In this document: positions 6,345 to 10,685 of the stretch, piece after piece | Layout: the number at the start of each line of letters is the position of its first letter | Numbering within the stretch: the first letter of the stretch is position 1 | NCBI GenBank assembly: GCA_036491235.1 | Contig: DASXCK010000436.1 | Coordinates: 1-10,685 of the forward strand | Direction of reading: 5' to 3' | Length of the DNA: 10,685 nt | DNA from: JAVDCA01 sp036491235 | Lineage (GTDB): Bacteria > Pseudomonadota > Alphaproteobacteria > Rhizobiales > Xanthobacteraceae | Program-made: the position numbers and the translations under genes | Notes under the pieces: model-generated | The model's database searches: none | What the model was told of the DNA's origin: nothing | What the model saw: the letters and a program-made list of their open reading frames with translations, nothing else

Positions 6345-7172
6345 ATGGGGCGCACGGTTTGCGCACTGACCAAAGTGGTGCTGCTGGCCATCGTGCTGGC
6401 CGACATCGCACAAGCGGCCGACCTGGTTCCCGCGTCCCCGTCGCCGGCGCCGCCACAATGGACCATTGAGATTGGCGCCGAGATGCGCGCGCTACCGCGC
6501 TACCAGGGCTCGGATCGCTACGCCTTCTTTCCATTTCCGCTGTTCGACCTGCGCGACGCCGGCACGCCGCCGCGGTTTCACGGACCGCGCGACGGTTTTG
6601 GCTATGCGTTGCTCGACACCGAGACTTTCAAGGCCGGGCCGGTCGTTCAGGTCGAGCTCGGCCGCGAGGTGAAGCATAACCCGGCGCTTGCGGGGCTCGG
6701 TGACATCGGACCGACCGCCGAGGTCGGCGGTTTCTTCGACTACTGGCCGACGCGCTGGCTGCGCGCGCGCGTCGAGGTGCGCCAGGGTTTCGGCGGGCAT
6801 GCGGGGGTGGTCGCCGATCAATTCCTCGACGTGGTCGTGCCGGTGACGTCGCAGTGGACACTGTCGGGCGGCCCGCGGCTGACCGAGGCGACGCGCGAGG
6901 CCAACTTTCCCTATTTCGGCATTGATGCTGGTCAATCGGCCGCCTCGGGGCTGCCGGTCTACGATCCGGGCGGCGGACTTCGCTCGATTGGTCTCGGCAC
7001 GCAGGCGCGCTACCAGTGGAATCCGCAGTGGGAGAGCCACGCCTTCATCGAGTATTCACGCCTGACCGACGGCATCGCCAACTCGCCGGTCGTGGCGGCA
7101 CGCGGCTCGCCTGACCAGGCCATGTTCGGTTTGGGCGCCACCTACTCGTTCGACATGCCGGCGCTGTGGTGA
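6345..7172 (+). CDS. MipA/OmpV-family outer-membrane protein
   Basis: The product is 275 aa with a signal peptide (hydrophobic residues ~9-21, cleavage near AQA-AD at 24-25). The mature part has the MipA/OmpV pattern: an opening IEIGAEMRALPRYQGSDRY, then FPFPLFDLR, amphipathic strands with aromatic girdle residues, and a terminal strand FGLGATYSFDM. A beta-barrel in the outer membrane is expected. E. coli MipA scaffolds MltA and PBP1B; in most alphaproteobacteria the role is unknown, so no symbol is given. The start is supported by GGGAGAAGG at 6334-6342, a strong ribosome binding site. It follows the FAD oxidoreductase on the same strand after 90 bases and may have its own promoter there. 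A GC-rich hairpin follows the stop. Confidence 0.85.
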   Translation: MGRTVCALTKVVLLAIVLADIAQAADLVPASPSPAPPQWTIEIGAEMRALPRYQGSDRYAFFPFPLFDLRDAGTPPRFHGPRDGFGYALLDTETFKAGPVVQVELGREVKHNPALAGLGDIGPTAEVGGFFDYWPTRWLRARVEVRQGFGGHAGVVADQFLDVVVPVTSQWTLSGGPRLTEATREANFPYFGIDAGQSAASGLPVYDPGGGLRSIGLGTQARYQWNPQWESHAFIEYSRLTDGIANSPVVAARGSPDQAMFGLGATYSFDMPALW

Positions 7173-7177
7173 ACGGC

Positions 7178-7198
7178 GCCGGGCCGCGATCGCCCGGC
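7178..7198 (+). terminator. GC-rich hairpin after the MipA-family gene
   Basis: GCCGGGC (7178-7184) and GCCCGGC (7192-7198) form a perfect 7-bp stem with a seven-base loop, starting five bases after the stop codon. There is no T-run, so termination is only suggested by position and stem strength. Confidence 0.4.
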
Positions 7199-7252
7199 TC
7201 GCGGCTCCCATGATCGCCTGTCTTCTCGGCTCCTCCCTGCCTTGCGCGCGCG

Positions 7253-7284
7253 CCGCAAAACGGGCGACTATTCCGCCCGTGCGG
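7253..7284 (+). promoter_or_regulatory. Bulged hairpin in the leader of the tandem binding-protein genes
   Basis: ACGGGCG (7260-7266) pairs with CGCCCGT (7274-7280) around ACTATTC. CCGC (7253-7256) and GCGG (7281-7284) extend the stem past a three-A bulge. The structure lies about 50 bases before the first start codon and is absent before the second copy. It may be a terminator for upstream transcription or a leader structure; no attenuator partner was found. Confidence 0.35.
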
Positions 7285-7337
7285 ACATCGATCGGCTGCT
7301 GCCGATACAAAATCCAAAGGCCGCCCAGGGAGGACTC

Positions 7338-8315
7338 ATGAATTTCGCTCGCGCGCTCGCGGCGCCGTTTCTCGCCGCGTGCCTCCTGGCCGGCAGCGCG
7401 GCCTGGTCGCAGACCTATCCCAATCGTCCCGTCAGCATGATCGTGCCGTACCCGCCGGGGGGCGCCACCGACACGATCGCGCGCATTATCCAGGATGCCA
7501 TGGCGAAATCGCTCGGCCAGCCGATCGTGATCGAGAACGTCGGCGGCGCCGGCGGCATGATCGCGGCCGCGAAAGCCGCGCGCGCGACGCCCGATGGCTA
7601 CACCATCATGATCCATCAGGTGGCGCTCGCGGCCGGTGTGTCGATGTACAAGGGCCTGACCTTCGATGCCGTGAAGGATTTCACCGGCATCGGCCCGATC
7701 AACACGGCCGCCTCGACGCTGACGGCGACCGCCAGCCTGCCGCCGAACAATTTCGCCGAGTTCCTGACGTGGGCGAAGGAGCCGGGCCATAATCTCAAGA
7801 TCGGGCACGCGGGCGTCGGCTCCTACTCGCACCTCGCGGGTGTGTTGATCGCGCAGGAGCTCGGCCTCAAAGCCACGCAGATCGCGTATCGCGGCGCCGG
7901 TCCGGCGCTCGTCGATCTCCTCTCGGGCCAGATCGATCTCGAGTCGCAGTCGGCCGTGGTCGGCGGTCCGCTGGTCAAGTCGGGTAAGCTCAAGGCCTAT
8001 GCGGTGATCGGGCGCAAACGCTATGGCGGCCTGCCCGACCTGCCGACCATGGGCGAGCTCGGCTACAAGAAGCTCGACGTCGATTTCTGGCATTGCCTGT
8101 ACGTGCCCGCGCGCACGCCGCGGCCGATCATCGATAGGCTCAACGCCGCGCTGCGCGCCGCGCTCGTCGATCCGCGGGTCGTCAAGACCTTCACGGAGGG
8201 CGGCATGGACATCTTCGCGACCGAGGAGCAGACGCCGGAGTATGCCGACGAGCTGCTCAAGCGCGAGATCAAGATCTGGGGCGAGGTGATCCGTGCCAAC
8301 CACATCGCGATGTAG
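7338..8315 (+). CDS. Bug/TctC-family periplasmic binding protein, tandem copy 1
   Basis: This is a complete solute receptor of the tripartite tricarboxylate transporter type, 325 aa. The signal peptide is MNFARALAAPFLAACLLAGSAAWS, cleaved near residue 24-25. Family signatures are IVPYPPGGATDTIAR (ligand loop of lobe 1), ENVGGAGGMIAAAKAARATPDG, HAGVGSYSHLAG, and GRKRYGGLPDLPTMGELGY in the C-terminal lobe. The start at 7338 is fixed by AGGGAGGA just upstream and by identity with copy 2; an in-frame start at 7242 is rejected. No TctA/TctB permease genes are nearby, so it may use a permease encoded elsewhere. The convergent hydratase and MBL-fold hydrolase genes suggest, but do not prove, an organic acid related to that catabolic unit as ligand. 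Copy 1 has a cysteine in the mature protein (FWHCLYVP) where copy 2 has serine. Confidence 0.93.
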   Translation: MNFARALAAPFLAACLLAGSAAWSQTYPNRPVSMIVPYPPGGATDTIARIIQDAMAKSLGQPIVIENVGGAGGMIAAAKAARATPDGYTIMIHQVALAAGVSMYKGLTFDAVKDFTGIGPINTAASTLTATASLPPNNFAEFLTWAKEPGHNLKIGHAGVGSYSHLAGVLIAQELGLKATQIAYRGAGPALVDLLSGQIDLESQSAVVGGPLVKSGKLKAYAVIGRKRYGGLPDLPTMGELGYKKLDVDFWHCLYVPARTPRPIIDRLNAALRAALVDPRVVKTFTEGGMDIFATEEQTPEYADELLKREIKIWGEVIRANHIAM

Positions 8316-8363
8316 CAATCCGCGGCGGCAGACAAAAATACAAAGGCGTCCCAGGGAGGACTC

Positions 8364-9341
8364 ATGAATTTCGCTCGCGCGCTCGCGACGTCATTCCTCG
8401 CCATGTGCATTTTCGCCGCAAGTGCGGCTTGGTCGCAGACCTATCCCAGTCACCCGATCACCATGATCGTGCCGTATCCGCCGGGCGGTGCGACCGACAC
8501 GATCGCGCGCGTCATCCAGGACGCGATGGCGAAATCACTCGGCCAACCGATCGTGGTCGAGAATGTCGGTGGCGCCGGCGGCATGATCGCCGCCGCGAAG
8601 GCCGCGCGCGCCGCGCCCGACGGCTACACCATCCTGATCCATCAGGTGGCGCTCGCGGCGGGCGTGTGGATGTACAAGGATCTGAGCTTCGATGCCGTCA
8701 AGGATTTTGCGTCGATCGGCCCGATCAACACCGCGGCCTCGACGCTGGCGGTGCGCGGTAATCTGCCGGCGAACAATTTTGCCGAGTTCCTGGCCTGGGC
8801 GAAGCAGCCCGGACGCAACATCAAGATCGGGCATGCGGGCGTCGGCTCATATTCGCATCTCGCCGGCGTGCTGGTCGCGCAGGAGCTCGGCCTCACCGTC
8901 ACCCAGGTCGCCTATCGCGGGGGCGGCCCGGCGCTGGTCGATTTGCTTTCGGGGCAGGTCGACCTCGAATCACAGACGGCCGTGGTGGCGGGCGCGCTGG
9001 TGAAGTCGGGCAAACTCAAGGCCTACGCGGTGATCGGGCGCAAGCGTTATGCCGGCTTGCCCGACCTGCCGACCATGGGCGAGCTCGGCTACAAGAAGCT
9101 CGATATCGATTTCTGGCACAGCCTGCTCGCGCCGGCCAACACGCCGCGGCCGATCATCGAGAAACTCAACGTCGCGCTGCGCGCCGCGCTTGTCGATCCG
9201 CGGGTCGTCAAGACATTCACGGACGGTGGCATGGATATTTTCCCGGCCGGGGAGCAGACGCCCGAATACGCCGACGATCTGCTCAAGCGCGAGATCAGGA
9301 TGTGGGGCGAGGTGATCCGCGCCAACCATATCGCGATGTAG
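8364..9341 (+). CDS. Bug/TctC-family periplasmic binding protein, tandem copy 2
   Basis: This is the second tandem copy, also 325 aa, starting 48 bases after the stop of copy 1 behind the same AGGGAGGA site; the two are very likely cotranscribed. The signal peptide ends near AAWS-QTYP. By hand count it is about 83% identical to copy 1. The ligand-loop segment IVPYPPGGATDTIAR and GGAGGMIAAAKAAR are unchanged. Differences cluster in the signal peptide, in STLAVRGNLPANN (STLTATASLPPNN in copy 1), in HSLLAPANT (HCLYVPART in copy 1) and in FPAGEQ (FATEEQ in copy 1). Some of these clusters may lie near the cleft, so altered specificity is possible. The stop is nine bases from the stop of the convergent hydratase gene. 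Both copies look intact. Confidence 0.93.
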   Translation: MNFARALATSFLAMCIFAASAAWSQTYPSHPITMIVPYPPGGATDTIARVIQDAMAKSLGQPIVVENVGGAGGMIAAAKAARAAPDGYTILIHQVALAAGVWMYKDLSFDAVKDFASIGPINTAASTLAVRGNLPANNFAEFLAWAKQPGRNIKIGHAGVGSYSHLAGVLVAQELGLTVTQVAYRGGGPALVDLLSGQVDLESQTAVVAGALVKSGKLKAYAVIGRKRYAGLPDLPTMGELGYKKLDIDFWHSLLAPANTPRPIIEKLNVALRAALVDPRVVKTFTDGGMDIFPAGEQTPEYADDLLKREIRMWGEVIRANHIAM

Positions 9342-9350
9342 CGAGGAAAG

Positions 9351-10130
9351 TTATTCGGCCATCATCTCGACGCTGCCGAGGCCGTCGAGGCCGAAGACGA
9401 AGCGGTCGCCGGCGGAAATCGGCAGAGTCGCGATGACGCTGCCGGTGATCACGACCATGCCGGCCGTGAGCGGACGGCCATTCTGGTTGGCGAGATTGGC
9501 GATCCAGGCGAGCGTTGCGAGCGGATCCTCGGTGCGTCCGTCGTGATTCTCGCGTCCGTTGATCGTGAGCCGGCCGAGCGTGCCGATCGGCGGTCGGGCG
9601 GGATCGAACGCAACGTCCGGCCCGACCACGATGCCGGCGTTCCAGCAATTGTCGGCGATCATCGAGAGCGCGCTGGTCGACTTGTAGTCGGCGTTACGGT
9701 CCTCGATCAGTTCGAACGCCGGCATGACGGCCGCGACCGCCGGGGCGACGCTCGCGGCCGTGAACGATCCGGCCGGCCCCGCCAGGTCGCGGCCGATGCG
9801 CAGCGCAAGCTCGCACTCGACCATCGGATGAATGTGGTCGGCGAGCCGGATGCGCGCGGGCGAGGCGTGAATGCGGCGGGCGAAGATCAGTCCGCCGCAC
9901 GGATGGTCGATGCCCATGAGCGCCTGCATCACCTTGGTGGTGGTGGCGATCTTGAGGCCGGCGACCGGGCCGAACTGCGCCTCGAGTAGCGGTGCCAGCG
10001 CGGCTTGCGCCGCGTAGGCGTCGGCAAGTGTCGGCGGCGCGACGTCGGGCGGCAGGTTGCGATAGTTCGCGCGCGAGCGATGCGCGTCGAGCAGGTAACG
10101 CGCCGCGGCTTGTGCATCGAAGGCGGTCAT
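9351..10130 (-). CDS. 2-keto-4-pentenoate hydratase (MhpD-type, FAH-related fold)
   Basis: The product is 259 aa, the normal length for MhpD/HpcG/DmpE-type hydratases. These add water to a 2-hydroxy-alka-2,4-dienoate in meta-cleavage pathways to give a 4-hydroxy-2-keto acid; some relatives are decarboxylases. The metal site is VECELALRIGRD, with Glu105 and Glu107, plus Glu140 in AFELIEDRN, matching the Glu106/Glu108/Glu139 set known in E. coli MhpD. GPVAGLKIA (54-62) carries the conserved Lys60, and the C-terminal GDRFVFGLDGLGSVEM is the usual last strand. The ATG overlaps the upstream hydrolase stop as ATGA (10127-10130), so translation is coupled. No aldolase or ring-cleavage dioxygenase is visible here, and the substrate chain cannot be fixed. 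A hydratase is more likely than a decarboxylase by general resemblance only. Confidence 0.87.
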   Translation of the reverse strand: MTAFDAQAAARYLLDAHRSRANYRNLPPDVAPPTLADAYAAQAALAPLLEAQFGPVAGLKIATTTKVMQALMGIDHPCGGLIFARRIHASPARIRLADHIHPMVECELALRIGRDLAGPAGSFTAASVAPAVAAVMPAFELIEDRNADYKSTSALSMIADNCWNAGIVVGPDVAFDPARPPIGTLGRLTINGRENHDGRTEDPLATLAWIANLANQNGRPLTAGMVVITGSVIATLPISAGDRFVFGLDGLGSVEMMAE

Positions 10131-10685
10131 CGCACGAAATTATACTTGAATCCCGTGCTGTCCGCCTCGATCAGCCCGGTGGTCGGGTTGGGAAAATGGA
10201 TTGGCAGCACGAAGCGGCCGGTGCCGGCATTTTCGGTGAAAAACTTCCGCCGCGACTGTGCCGCCTGCTTCGGATCCCAGTCGAAGATGGTCGAGAGATC
10301 CGGTTGGCGCACCTGCAACAGGTGATGCATCATGTCGCCGACGACGGATGCCTGCTGGCCCTTCGAACGGATGTTGACGCAGCAGTGGCAGGGCGAGTGG
10401 CCCGGCGTGGGCGAAAGCGAGATGGTGTCGTCGATCGCGAAATCGTCGTCGACCAGGAGCGCCTGACCGGCCGCGACGATCGGCTCGCAATTGTACGGCC
10501 ACACGGTGCCGCCGCCGCCCGGACGGTTCTCGCCGCGCTTGCACGATTCCTCCCACGCCGCGTACTCGCCCTTGTGGAAGACGTATTTCGCCTTGGGGAA
10601 GGTCGGCACCCATTTGCCGTTGCGCAGCATCGTGTTCCAGCCGGTGTGGTCGATGTGCAGGTGGGTGCAGAAGACGTAATCGATG
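10127..10685 (-). CDS. Metallo-beta-lactamase-fold hydrolase, N-terminal part beyond window
   Basis: The last ~185 residues of a zinc-dependent MBL-fold hydrolase are visible; the frame is open to the right edge. The main motif THLHIDHTGWNT, just before an internal ATG at 10630, contains HxHxDH. The other metal ligands follow in order: His in TPGHSPCH, Asp in VVGDMMHH, and a late His in LPIHFPN. The binuclear site therefore looks complete. Members with CTHLHxDHxGWNT include lactonases and esterases related to AHL lactonases. Its coupling to an MhpD-type hydratase favours hydrolysis of a lactone, enol-lactone or ester in a catabolic pathway over quorum quenching, but this is inference. The internal ATG at 10630 is not the true start because it lies after the metal motif. 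Confidence 0.88.
   Translation of the reverse strand, partial: IDYVFCTHLHIDHTGWNTMLRNGKWVPTFPKAKYVFHKGEYAAWEESCKRGENRPGGGGTVWPYNCEPIVAAGQALLVDDDFAIDDTISLSPTPGHSPCHCCVNIRSKGQQASVVGDMMHHLLQVRQPDLSTIFDWDPKQAAQSRRKFFTENAGTGRFVLPIHFPNPTTGLIEADSTGFKYNFVR

Larger units (their letters stand above)
7307..9341 (+). repeat. Tandem duplication of about 1 kb (units 7307-8315 and 8332-9341)
   Basis: Each unit holds a leader beginning ACAAAA, an AGGGAGGA ribosome binding site and a complete 325-codon gene, and the two units are 16 bases apart. The proteins align end to end without gaps, with about 54 differences by hand count. The leader plus first eight codons (7324-7361 and 8350-8387) are identical over 38 bases, while the following signal-peptide codons differ strongly. 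Confidence 0.92.

Noticed and set aside
4389..6458. Very long open frame on the minus strand opposite the FAD oxidoreductase
   Set aside because: The translation is Arg/His/Ala-rich without domain motifs and lies over a clear plus-strand enzyme; high GC leaves opposite frames open.
7056..8318. Long minus-strand open frame opposite the first tandem receptor
   Set aside because: It is low-complexity and Arg-rich and overlaps a certain receptor gene. The similar frame opposite copy 2 is simply the consequence of the duplication.
7307..9341. Tandem receptor region as an insertion sequence or composite transposon
   Set aside because: The repeated units are complete receptor genes; there is no transposase, terminal inverted repeat or target duplication.
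10127..10630. MBL-fold protein as a complete 167-aa gene starting at 10630
   Set aside because: The frame continues to the window edge, and the essential HxHxDH metal motif lies upstream of that ATG.

Overview
The window is GC-rich and densely coded on both strands. It looks like a chromosomal segment of an alphaproteobacterium of the Hyphomicrobiales, most like Bradyrhizobium, Rhodopseudomonas or Xanthobacteraceae. The grounds are the base and codon composition, three genes for Bug-type periplasmic binding proteins, and two intergenic palindromes. One palindrome is bounded by GAGCATGATC/GATCATGCTC, the other by GCGTAGCCCG/CGGGTTACGC. From memory, both resemble palindromes that are abundant in those genomes. 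No rRNA, tRNA, CRISPR array, transposase or phage gene was seen.

Left block (1-2271, + strand). The 3' end of a Bug/TctC-type binding protein gene is followed by the large and small subunits of a Rieske non-heme iron oxygenase. Compared with recalled sequences, both subunits match the terephthalate 1,2-dioxygenase terminal oxygenase (TphA2/TphA3). The large subunit lines up without gaps from the start at 468. It keeps the Rieske ligands, the iron ligands and the three residues reported to hold terephthalate (Ser243, Arg309, Arg390). The gene order, binding protein then A2 then A3, matches tphC-tphA2-tphA3 of Comamonas. A cis-diol dehydrogenase (tphB) and a reductase (tphA1) are not in the window. 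A REP-like palindrome lies between the two subunit genes.

Middle block (2277-7172). This part holds unrelated housekeeping or envelope genes: a small secreted protein (-), a two-helix membrane protein (+), a SixA-type phosphatase and a universal stress protein (- strand pair), a DAO-family FAD oxidoreductase with a long disordered tail (+), and a MipA/OmpV-family outer-membrane protein (+). A composite palindrome separates the convergent membrane-protein and stress-protein genes.

Right block (7253-10685). A tandem duplication of about 1 kb gives two complete Bug-type binding proteins, about 83% identical by hand count, each with its own copy of the leader and ribosome binding site. Converging on them is a two-gene unit on the - strand. 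It encodes a metallo-beta-lactamase-fold hydrolase, cut by the right edge, and an MhpD-type 2-keto-4-pentenoate hydratase, joined by an ATGA overlap. This arrangement fits uptake and hydrolytic breakdown of an organic acid, possibly an aromatic-derived one. The binding proteins' ligands cannot be read from sequence, and no TctA/TctB membrane genes are present.
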